Below the pieces are notes generated by a model. It ran no database searches and was not told the origin of the DNA. It saw only the letters and a list, made by a program, of their open reading frames with translations. From positions 19,530,001 through 19,594,000 of the forward strand of contig JBHGNT010000003.1 in the NCBI GenBank assembly GCA_043228905.1: 64,000 nt of DNA, in the 5' to 3' direction. This DNA is from Azolla caroliniana (taxonomy: Eukaryota; Polypodiophyta). Both the position numbers and the translations under genes were made by a program. Positions 43,401 to 53,134 of this stretch are shown piece after piece. Numbering within the stretch: position 1 is the stretch's first letter; every line of letters begins with the position of its first letter.

Positions 43401-44491
43401 AGAAGTTCGACGACTTCGTCCAATCGATCGGCTTCTCAAAAAGCGATGAGGACCATTGTCTCTTTACCAACACAGCTCAAGATGGATCACCCATCTTCCT
43501 CATCATTTACGTGGACGACATGCTCATTTCTGGACGCCACGCGGGCGAACTTGCCGATCTCGTTCGGCAACTACGGTTGAAGTTTGCCATGAAGGACCTC
43601 GGTCCGGCACGACACATCCTTGGCATGAAAATTAGTCGGCATCGCGATAAACGACATCTTTTTTTGTCTCAGACCGACTATATCGGACGTGTCTTGGAAC
43701 GCTTCAACATGCAATCAGCCAAATCTGCTTCAACCCCGCTCCCCATGAATCTTCGGCTCTCTCAGCGAGACTGCCCGACATCCGGTCCGGAGGGGGAAGA
43801 TATGAAGTCGGTACCGTATGCACCGGCAGTCGGCTCCCTTATGTACCTGATGGTCGCGACACGGCCTGATATTTCTCACGCCGTAGGAGTCGTTAGCAGA
43901 TTTATGCACAATCCTGGCCGATCGCATTGGAATGCAGTCAAGCATGTGTTCAGATATCTGGCTGGCACAAAAGACCACGGCATTCTTTTCGGTCCGAACC
44001 GAACCTCAGGCGTAGTCGGTTACACCGACTCGGATTTCGCCGGCTATATAGACAGTCGGAAATCAACAACCGGATACTGCTTCAAATTCGGCAATGGAGC
44101 AATCTCGTGGAAGTCGAAACTTCAGGAGTGCACAGCGACCTCAACGACCGAAGCAGAATATGTAGCTGCGTCCGACGCAGCAAAAGAAGCTTTGTGGCTC
44201 GGTCGGCTGGCGCACACGTTTCGACAAGTCGACCATGACTCAGCTCCAGTTGTCTACAGCGATAGTCAAGGTGTTGTTGCCCTGTCAAAAAATCCGGTTC
44301 ACCACAACGCCTCCAAACATATCGACGTTCGATATCACTTCGTTCGGGACTGCGTCATTTCAGGGAAAATCGGTCTAGAGAAAATATCCACAACCGACAA
44401 TGTCGCAGATGGAATGACCAAGTGTCTTTCGGCAGACCGTTTTCGGTCTCTTCGACATCAGATGGGCGTAACAACAAACCAGTCCGGTTAG
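40461..44491 (+). pseudogene. Copia B2 gag-pol with one frameshift
   Basis: Collinear with the 1343-codon B1 protein and very similar throughout: gag, CCHC (CNYCKKPGHIKADC), protease (LLDSGAS), HHCC, integrase, RT (YVDD), RNase H. A 1-bp deletion near 42074-42082, in the integrase core just after the first catalytic Asp region, ends the first frame at 42110 and moves the rest to another frame. That frame is then open to TAG 44489-44491. The second catalytic Asp (GAC 42149-42151, RTDNGGEF) and TRPDI are intact, unlike in B1. B1 and B2 are thus defective in different ways. Confidence 0.95.
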
Positions 44492-44684
44492 AGCCGGACA
44501 CAGAGCAGGATGGTTCCCGACAACCGACATCAGTTCCTTAATGATCGGCTTCAACTGTTCCGACCCGACCAGTTCGGTCTTCTACCTTCGGACCCTGCCG
44601 ACCCGAACAAAGCTGATATGTCCGAGAACCTAAGTCTATACCTGTAATCTTAGATAACCCATGTATACGCCCATTACGGGGGAG

Positions 44685-44992
44685 TGTCGAATACAAGTGT
44701 ATAATGGACGTATTCACACTATCCCTTTCTATAGCCCAAGTTTGGGGCATTTGTGTAATTATCATAAAGGGTAGTTGCCCTAAGTCGGTCACTATATATA
44801 GTGACCTTGTAACCTTTTTGTAAGGTTGGGCGTTGTATTATTGCTTTGTGGAATAAAAAGTCTTTTGTGTGTGTGTGTGTGTGTCTCTCTCTCTCTCTCT
44901 CTGTGCAACGACCTAGAAACTGTCATACGCAGGTATTCAGCACTAATCGTATGCTTCAACGATCTTACGCATAGACGACCTTGTCTCCAACA
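44685..44992 (+). repeat. 3' LTR of Copia B2
   Basis: 308 bp, preceded by the purine tract ATTACGGGGGAG (44673-44684). Essentially identical to the 5' LTR. Confidence 0.96.
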
Positions 44993-44997
44993 GTGTG

Positions 44998-46013
44998 TCC
45001 ATGCTCCGAACTGCGGGAGTGGCTCTCTTTAACATATTGTATTCGCATTGGTCGACTGTGTGAGCCTTCGAGTGGCAGATTGGGCAGTGGATTCGCATAT
45101 TCCACTCCACTGCGGAATGCCCTGAGTTCAAGCAAATCGTGCACTGGATTGCTTGACGAAACTGGCGTTCGTCATCCTGAGGTAACGCTTGTCATGAAGA
45201 CATAGAAAACCTTTACTCCTCGTCATCCAACTCGAGCTGTAACGCTCGTTCAATTACCATATCCGCCGTTTCCCCTTTCACGCAATTGTTGTTGAGCGTT
45301 GCCTGGATGGGCCGGTGTAAAGCTGCCAGAAATGTTTCCCGAGCCTCGTCCTCCGTGGGGCTCCGTTCCAGTTTCCGTCGTAAATTTTGGAAACATAAGC
45401 TGAAGTCTGCTATCGTCTCGGTCGGCAGTTGCTTAATCGTATAAAATTGACCGAGGATTTCGCGTTGTGGAACCCTCCTATGGAAGAATCGCAAGAAAGC
45501 GGACTGAAGCTGATCGAAGGTTGTTATTGTTGGTAAATCCATCTGTGAATGCCAAAACGCCGCTCACCCATCTAATGTTAACCCGAACTCCGTCATTTTC
45601 GACTGGTGTGCTACCGCCTCCGAAAGGCTCTGCGTCATGTGGTTCCCATTCCAGACATTCAAGAACATGCGAATATGAGTTGTGGCGTCGGTTTCGTCGT
45701 TAAAGCGGGGGTAGGCAAAGGCCATGGTGGGGGCTATGGCGGGTCGGGAAAGACCACCGGGTGGCTGTGGTGAGCGTAGTCCCCGCGTCTCATCGAGGTA
45801 TTTGGAGAGCGAAGAATCACCTTTGTACTCACGGCAGGTAATACTGAGGTTGCTGAGGCGAGGCTTTTGCCGTGCGCGTTCTTCTGCCTGGCGTGTGACG
45901 GACCTTGTTATTGGCCGGTCTTGTCGTGTTGGTTCTTTGGGGCGTCTGCGGCTAAACATCCATTCGTCGTTGCTCGTCTGTGAGAAGACACAGATCACCA
46001 ATCGTGCCAAAAG
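44998..46013 (-). pseudogene. Gypsy E1 gag
   Basis: Minus-strand gag, probable ATG at 45959 (MFSRRRPKEPTRQDRP). Retrotransposon gag capsid pieces: AYPRFNDETDATTHIRMFL, FWHSQMDLPTITTFDQLQ, FLRFFHRRVPQREILGQFY, ETIADFSLCFQNLRRKLER, ETADMVIERALQLELDDEE. Two knuckles follow: a damaged one (CTICLNSGHSAVEW) and CPICHSKAHTVDQC. Stops are TGA at 45564-45566 and a TAA after DDEE. The TGA is also present in the other gag copy. Copia B2 interrupts the gene at 44993. Confidence 0.88.
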
Positions 46014-46446
46014 TGTTGCCAATTAGGAACACGGTTTGCGGTTAGTCCTTCGACCTAGACCTCCAAGTGGGTGTGGAACAACGAATAGGCGTCTAAGCGT
46101 AATGCGTAGGGGAATGTTCCCTGTAACCGATCAGCGTATAAGTGAGATGGCTACAACCGAATCCTTAGCAAGGGTTACACTTACGTGCTTACACGCTCAG
46201 GTCTTCAAGACACACACAGTGGATTAGCCGTAACTATACATAGAGAATCAGAGAAGATAGAATTTTATTATGAGATGTTTCTTACATTCCCCAAAATTAC
46301 ACGCTCCCTCTATAAGAGGTTTTCTGCCCTTTATATACGCAGGGTCTATTTAGCCGTTCACGCTTCCTGCGTGAACTGTTACATGCATTATGATCTTATA
46401 TTATTTCTTATTCCTACGCTCTTGTCCATCGGTTACTATTCCGACG
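46014..46446 (-). repeat. 5' LTR of Gypsy E1
   Basis: Minus orientation, ends GGCAACA next to ACTTTTGGCACG (primer-site position). Its far end (plus-strand right side) is diverged or truncated after TTACTATTCC, where plus-strand family-E sequence begins in the opposite direction. Confidence 0.85.
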
Positions 46447-48435
46447 GGGCGGGGGTTGGTAAAAAACGTCCCCACAGCGACAGAAACATCGACCGAAGGC
46501 GATGGCTCCACAGCTACGGAACCCAATACCACCTTCGAAATCATCCGGGAGCCACGACTGATCATTACGACCCAGTCCCAACGAGGGAAAGCCGTATTGA
46601 CGGCGGAAAGCGAGGTTTTGGCATATCCAAATATCTCGAATACGGCCCATGAGTTATGCGCCCTCTTACAGTTCGGCACTTCTTTTGAGCTGATGGAGTT
46701 CCTGGCAACACAACAAGTAAAAGCCGCCCAACGAATGGCCGAAGAGCATGCGGAACGCCAGATGGTCGAGCGCGCCCTAACACAAACGATGGAGAGCGAC
46801 GATGAGGACCGGTTAGCCACGATCGGTAGACAGAGGAACGCCGGGGTACGCCGAGTGGGGATGGAGATACCCCCATTAAACACGGCCGTAGTCCAAGTCC
46901 ATCGGGAACTGGCAAAGGTCAGCACGGGCGCCAAGGAGATGGCCATAAAAAATAAGAATGTCTGGAAGAAGGTGAAACTGACCCAAGTCGAACTACAAAA
47001 AGCCAACGAACGCATCGCGGAGTTGGAAGCTCATGTGACTACAGCGTAACACGCAACTCCGCCACCAAACCACGCCATCGACGCTTTAAAGGAAGAAATT
47101 GAGGCTCAGAACGCCATTGCCTCAAAAGCGAAAAGGGCCGTGCAACTAGCGGAATCAGAAATTGACCGCCTTCGAGCGGAACTACGCCAATCCTCAGACA
47201 GAGAAAAGGAGATACGGGCTAACGGCCGGAAGGCAGTAAATACCCTTGAAGAGAAACTCGCTACGGAGGTAGCTCAGCACATCCGGACAAAAGACGACAA
47301 CGCCCAATTACGGGAGGACGCGAAGAAATCGGAGGTGGCAATCGCGGGACTCCGGGCCTTATTAAAAAAGAAGAAGGTATGGTTCGACGAGCAGTTGGTG
47401 GTCGAACAAGAAAGAAGGCATCAGCTCGAAATCCACCTAAACAATGAAATGGGGAAATTAGAAGAACAACATGCAAAGGAATCCTAGTTGTGGGTGGGCC
47501 TCAAGGCCACGTACGAAGAAGCGGCAGCGGTTAAACAACAAGAAATCGCAAACCTCTTGAAGTCGATGGAGGACGCACGCAACCGTTGCCAGGCCATCAC
47601 AGATAACGTGCGTATCCTTCTCCAAACAAATCGGGAGAGGTTCACAGCACAATTGAAAACGGCGCTGGACAAAGGATGGATGGCGTGGGCAACCCAAGTA
47701 GCGGAATTGCACGCGTATCGTGTGGACTGGGAGAACCGGCAAAAAGACGGTCGAAGTTTCTATAAAGTAAATGAGGAGAGCATTGTGGCCGTAGGAGAGG
47801 ACCTAGCGCAAGACTATCGTGCGCTAGTGGACCAACATTCCGAAGAACTCGCGCAGCTCTTAGATGATTTTGGTGACAGCCAGGAGGAGCTATTTCACCA
47901 GATCACACAAGCCGGCAACACGCGCACAAACGAGGAATCCAACGTGACACCAATTACGGGCACGTCCGAAGAAGAGGAACCTCAGGCCCGATCACCAGAA
48001 ATGACAACGATGGAGAACAACGCAGACCGACGAGCGGAGTCCCCCATAGTACCAAACAGCGAAACCACTACACAAGCGGAGGTTCATCCGCACGAGCCCA
48101 CACTATCATCGGACCACACGGAGAACGGTGCGGGCCAGGCGGAATCTCCGCCCCACTCCCCGAAACTTACAAAAACGGCCGACACCACATAGGACATAAC
48201 AATGGAGGCAGAGCCACAGCCGACTGCAAGCACGACAACGGCGGAGCCCAACCCACTAGCTCAAGAAGATCCCACCGTACCTGGACCGCCCACACACGGC
48301 GACTACGACTCCGGGAGAAACCAACCCGACCAAACAGGGGAGCCACACCACGATGCACCTATGGGCCCTACGTCACCTCCGGACGCGGACACCGCAGCAG
48401 AGCCAAACATCCAAGCCATTTTGGAAGAGGATTAA
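46447..48435 (+). pseudogene. Gypsy E2: coiled-coil third ORF upstream of the 3' LTR
   Basis: One frame of about 660 codons broken only by stops at 47047, 47485 and 48190. The N-terminal part has EEHAERQMVERALTQTMES and IPPLNTAVVQVHRELAKV. The centre is a long charged coiled coil (ESEIDRLRAELRQSSDREK, KLATEVAQHIRTKDDNAQL). Next comes a block WATQVAELHAYRVDWENRQ .. FYKVNEESI, and finally a Pro/Glu/Thr-rich tail ending NIQAILEED. No zinc finger, protease or polymerase motif is present. A diverged homologue lies on the minus strand at 51206-53119. Both end just before an LTR, so this is a third ORF at the 3' end of the element. Its function is unknown; an envelope- or capsid-accessory-like role is speculation. 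Confidence 0.75.
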
Positions 48436-48482
48436 CGGGATGGGTCCGACGTGCCAAGGCACTATCCAACATGCGTGCCAGG

Positions 48483-48922
48483 TGTTGTCCGCCGAAATAG
48501 TAATCGACGGACAAGAGCGTAGGAATAAGAAATAATATAAGATCATAACGCATGTAACGGTTCACGCAGGAAGCTTGAACGGCTAAATAGACCCTGCGTA
48601 TATAAAGGGCAGAAAACCTCTTATAGAGGGAGCGTGTAATTTTGGGGAATGTAAGAAACATCTCATAATAGAATTCTATCTTCTCTGATTCTCTATGTAT
48701 AGTTACGGCTAATCCACTGTGTGTGTCTTGAAGACCTGAGCGTGTCAGAACGTAAGTGTAACCCTTGCTAAGGAATCGGCTGTAGCCGTCTCCCTTATAT
48801 GTTGATAGGTTACAGGGAACATTCCCCTACGCATTACGCTTAGACGCCTATTCATTGTTCCACACCCACTTGGAGGTCTAGGTTGAAGGACTGACCGCGA
48901 ACCGTGTTCCTAATTGGCAACA
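48483..48922 (+). repeat. LTR of Gypsy E (E2 3' LTR / E3 5' LTR)
   Basis: 440 bp, TGTTGTCCGC to AATTGGCAACA; TATA box TATATAAAGG near 48598. The third ORF ends upstream and a gag starts downstream, so one LTR serves both sides, as in a tandem or recombined LTR-internal-LTR-internal array. No purine tract precedes it. Confidence 0.9.
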
Positions 48923-48976
48923 CTTTTGGCACGCTTGGTGATCTGTGTCTTCTCACAGACGAGCAACGACGAATGG

Positions 48977-49742
48977 ATGTTTAGCCGCAGACGCCCCAAA
49001 GAACCAACACGACAAGACCGGCCAATAACAAGGTCCGTCACACGCCAGGCAGAAGAACGCGCACGGCAAAAGCCTCGCCTCAGCAACCTCAGTATTACCT
49101 GCCGTGAGTACAAAGGTGATTCTTCGCTCTCCAAATACCTCGACGAGACGCGGGGACTACGCTCACCACAGCCACCCGGTGGTCTTTCCCAACCCGCCAT
49201 AGCCCCCACCATGGCCTTTGCCTACCCCCGCTTTAACGGCGAAACCGACGCCACAACTCATATTCGCATGTTCTTGAATGTATGGAATGCGAACCACATG
49301 GCGCAGAGCCTTTCGAAGGTGGTAGCACACTAGTCGAAAATGACGGAGTTCGGGTTAACATTAGATGGGTGAGCGGCGTTTTGGCATTCACAGATGGATT
49401 TACCAACAATAACAACCTTCGATCAGCTTCAGTCCGCTTTCTTGCGATTCTTCCATAGGAGGGTTCCACAACGCGAAATCCTTGGTCAATTTTATACGAT
49501 TAAGCAACTGCCGACCGAGACAATAGCGGACTTCAGCTTACGTTTCCAAAATTTACGACGGAAACTGGAACGGAGCCCCGTGGAGGACGAGGCTCGGGAA
49601 ACATTTTTGGCAACTTTACACCGGCCCATCCGGGCAACACTCAACAACAATAGCGTGAAAGGGGAAACGGCGGATATGGTAATTGAACGAGCGTTACAGC
49701 TCGAGTTGGATGACGAGGAGGAAAGGTTTTCTATGTCCTCAC
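48977..49742 (+). pseudogene. Gypsy E3 gag, truncated
   Basis: Probable ATG 48977 (MFSRRRPKEPTRQDRP), then the same gag as in E1, closely similar. Stops: TAG at 49331-49333 and the TGA shared with E1 (49369-49371). It ends in the 1-kb repeat after LELDDEEERFSMSS, before the zinc knuckles. Confidence 0.88.
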
Positions 49743-49751
49743 AAACATTGT

Positions 49752-50745
49752 AAGATGGCATACCCTACTATTGGACTAGAAAATAGCTTAAACTTTTACA
49801 CAAAGGTGGACTCGATGTAATGATACCCCTAAAGGATCTTTATACGAACCTTTGCATTCATGGTAATATTTAGTAAACCCATTTGTAGAAAAAAAAGAAG
49901 ACTCATTCTCGTCTAAACAAGTGATTTTGGGTCCTAAATCTTGTTTTATTAGTGTTCAAGTCCTTCGCGGTCCTATTCGAGTGGCACATGTATGTGCATT
50001 TGTGCGACAATGACTAACTGAGCATCCTCACGATCTCCACACCCCTCCACCATTTGGTTGGATGGAATCGTGGAGATGATTTTCTATTAGAGCCTTCCTC
50101 ACTCATGATGTGAGTTTTTGGCACTAGCGGTCAACTAAAATGCATTGATTTCTTGATGTGGTAATATGTCTGTTAATAATTAGGTAATTAACTACGAGTT
50201 AATTAGTATCTAATTATGCAAGTAGTTAATCACGTATGTGATTAAGCAACGAAAGACTATGTGATGTGTGTGTGAGAGAGAGTAAGGACATTAAATGAGA
50301 GATAGAGGGGAAATACACTTATGAACAATAAGACAAATGGGAGATGATTAACAAGAATGTAGCTTGAAGACCTTTCTCTCTATTAATATGCATCAAGTTA
50401 CAAAAATACCCACAATGAGGTATATATATATCTCATATGTAAGGGTGCACATGTTTGAGGAGAATATAGGTACAAGGTTGTAAGTCCTATATTAAATGAA
50501 CTGGGGAGTGGGGGATCTAGAATATATCCCACTCAAATACAAAATCCTATTTAAGGGTTTAAAGTCAACATACTAACTAGATTCTATTTATGTAACTACC
50601 AAGTTGTTATCTCCTTCCTTGGGGAGAACACCTTCGATTAATCCTAGGGTAATCGGGTCAAGGAATCGTGGTTACGTCGGAATGGGAACACAAGAGTGAC
50701 ACAAGTTGATCGAGTACGAGAATTGTTGGCCACAATCGGCCTTTA
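49752..50745 (+). repeat. ~1-kb direct repeat, right copy
   Basis: About 994 bp, matching 37351-38348. It is preceded by the short shared word CATTG and followed immediately by the LTR of Gypsy F. Confidence 0.92.
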
Positions 50746-51127
50746 TGACTTTCACTTAACACGGGGACAGAAATCCAATAATACAAATGAATAGTTGATG
50801 ACACGAATAGATTAGACTCATAACATGTATATTATAAGATTAAGATAAAAAGGTTACATGGCTCACGACCTAGATTACTATTCACTCTCTAACGGAAACA
50901 AACATACAATGTGTTTAAACAGGGGACCTCTCTTCTTCCCTCTCTTATCTCACGCCCTTTCTTGTTGCTTTGACGAACTCCAATTACTTATCTCGTTTAC
51001 AACCTTCAATCTCGGTTGCATATATTTCGTTTACCTTCTTCATTCTTGGTCGGTTCTTTTCCTCCTACCTTACCTACTTGTTAAATTCTAGTCTCACACT
51101 TACTACCTCTTTTTCCCACGGATAACA
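50746..51127 (-). repeat. 3' LTR of Gypsy F
   Basis: 382 bp. On the minus strand it starts TGTTATCCGTGGG and ends GTGAAAGTCA. The junction CGTGCCAGG/TGTTATCC matches the CGTGCCAGG/TGTTGTCC junction of family E. No partner LTR in the window. Confidence 0.78.
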
Positions 51128-51205
51128 CCTGGCACGCCCGTGGGACAGTACCTTTGTATGTCAAACCCAAAACATGCAAAAAAATCGAAACATGATTTGT
51201 TACGA

Positions 51206-53119
51206 TCATTCTTTTTCCAAAATGGCGAGGATGCCCTCAAGGTGTGGCTGTGTCGATGTGGGAGGTGGCTCTTCTTTTGTGAGCTTGTTGGCGTGCAACT
51301 CGGCTGGCATATTCAGCGGTTGCTCTTGAGTCTCCTTTGTGGATTCTGGAATTGTTGCCTCCAGAAGTGGTTCGGTGATCGGTCTGTCCATTTGCTCGGT
51401 TTCTACTTCGAGTCGTGGTTCCTCTTCTATTTTCGATGCCGGTGCAGCTTCCTTGATTACATTGGCTGTTGATGTCTGTGTGGTGGCTTCTTCTTCCTTT
51501 TCAGCGAGGAGGTGCTCTCGTTCATAAGCTTTCACATCCAGTCTCAACAGCATCAGATCGTCGTTGAATACCTCAAGGAGGTGTTCGATCGTTGTGGTGT
51601 GGGTTTGTGCAAGGGCTTGGAATTCCTCGATGAGGTCTTCGCGGAGGATTTGGATGTTGTTTTCATCCATCTTGTAGAACCCATGACCTTCTTCCTTTCG
51701 ATTTTCAACGTTGGCTCAGAAAACCTGTAATTCGGCTGCCTATGCCGACCATTCTTGCCACCATCGAGTGAGAGCCTCCTCGACCTTTTGATTAAGTTGC
51801 ATTCTATGTTTGGCCACTATGGCTTTGATTCATTCTTTGCCCATTTCATATTTGGCTTGGAGGATGTTCAAGTCATTTTGTGCTTTTGTCGCATCTTGTT
51901 TGCACGTGGTTTTGAGGATCGCACACAATGTTGTGACGTTAGCGAGTTAGGCTTCTAGCTTCTACGTACGCATGTTGTAGGTTGGAGAAGTCGATCCGAA
52001 TTATCGGCTAATTCCTTCCTATAATGGTTTTGCTGTCGTTCAAGTTCGAGGGTCGTGGAGATTTTTAGCTAGTGAAGGGATTCCGCGAACACCCCTCGCT
52101 GCTCCTTGGTTTCTTCTAACTTCTGTAGGAACTGACTTGAGTGGAGTTGGAGTTCCGAAAGTTCACTTCTCAGGGAGTCCCTTTTGGCGGAGTGTTGGCG
52201 AGATGCCCACTGTTGCTCTTCCTCCAGTTCTGTTAATTTTGTTGTTGTGAGGTCCTACGCAGCTTTGAGAGTCACGACTGCGTTCTGTTCTGTTCTCCGG
52301 AGCTCGGCCGTTCGAGTGTCAAGCAACTATTGGAGATCGGCTTCACGTTTTGTTGCTTGTTCTTTTAGGTGATCGACTTCAGCTTTAGCCGTCTCATAAC
52401 ACTCCTTGGCCTTGTCAGCGATCTTCATTTGGACTGCAAGTTCCTCTGTGTAGTTGCGGTTTGAGCATTTTGTCGTAAGTGAGTCGGTGGGCTTGTCAGT
52501 TTGTTTGGACGCATCCACAAGTTCGGGGGGGTTGGTCATATCTATTTGGATGGATGCATTGACGAAGTTGGATGTCGGGGGAGGTTCAGTGAGGAGGTTC
52601 GGTTTGCATCTTTCGGGAGCCATTGTTGAAGCTCAGTCAAGCAGCTTTCCGAGGCATGGCATAACTCCGTGGTCGTTTTCTCCAACGTGCGCGCTAGTTT
52701 GCTGTTGGCAACCATGTCTTTGGCCACGGGGGTTGGTTTCTCCAATTCATGGTAAACCTTGACCAAGGCCATGTTGAGTTCCGGCAACTCGATCTGAGCA
52801 GGGTGGGTTTTGGATACGCGTTTGCAACTGGTCTTCTGTAGCTGCGGCCCCTCGTCCGATTCGAGTTCGTTGGTTAACACCCGCAGGATCATTTGTTGTT
52901 CAGCATGATCCTGAACCATTCAATTCATGACCGCAACTTGGAGGTGAGCCAGGAAGTCGATAAAGCAAAATGGTCACTAACCCATTCTGACCCTGCCGGA
53001 TGAAAAGTGAAAAATTTGACTTCGATGTAGCAAACCCCATCCGACATAGTCGTTGCGTGATTTTCACGTTCCAAGAACATGAGGCTTGCTTTAATTCGTA
53101 GAGGAACTTCTTCAGTCAA
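51206..53119 (-). pseudogene. Gypsy F: diverged coiled-coil third ORF
   Basis: Minus-strand homologue of the E2 third ORF with several frameshifts and stops. Matching blocks in order: DHAEQQMILRVLTNELESD (E2 EHAERQMVERALTQTMESD), IELPELNMALVKVYHELEK (E2 IPPLNTAVVQVHRELAK), a central coiled coil (LELERQQNHYRKELADN), VENRKEEGHGFYKMDENNI (E2 WENRQKDGRSFYKVNEESI), and an acidic Pro/Thr tail ending GILAILEKE just before the LTR. The N-terminal end is cut against a Copia RT fragment near 53135. Selection on the protein is likely in the past, because blocks are kept while DNA identity is low. Confidence 0.72.
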
Positions 53120-53134
53120 CCAACGGCCAACGTG

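Larger units (their letters stand above)
39655..44997 (+). mobile_element. Copia B2, complete with TSD
   Basis: LTR to LTR 39660-44992, flanked by GTGTG at 39655-39659 and 44993-44997. Inserted in the gag of Gypsy E1. The 308-bp LTRs appear almost identical to each other, so the insertion is young. It is the same family as B1, but its LTRs differ from B1's at many positions, a separate subfamily. Confidence 0.97.

Noticed and set aside
48923-48945. Tf1-type self-priming in Gypsy E
   Set aside because: CTTTTGGCACGCTTGG after the LTR shares only a 6-base word with the post-TATA region, so no meaningful complement.
37351-50745. The ~1-kb direct repeats as LTRs of one large element
   Set aside because: The left edge lies inside a LINE-like reading frame, the ends are not TG..CA at both sides, and flanking pentamers do not match. 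Retained only as a duplicated segment.
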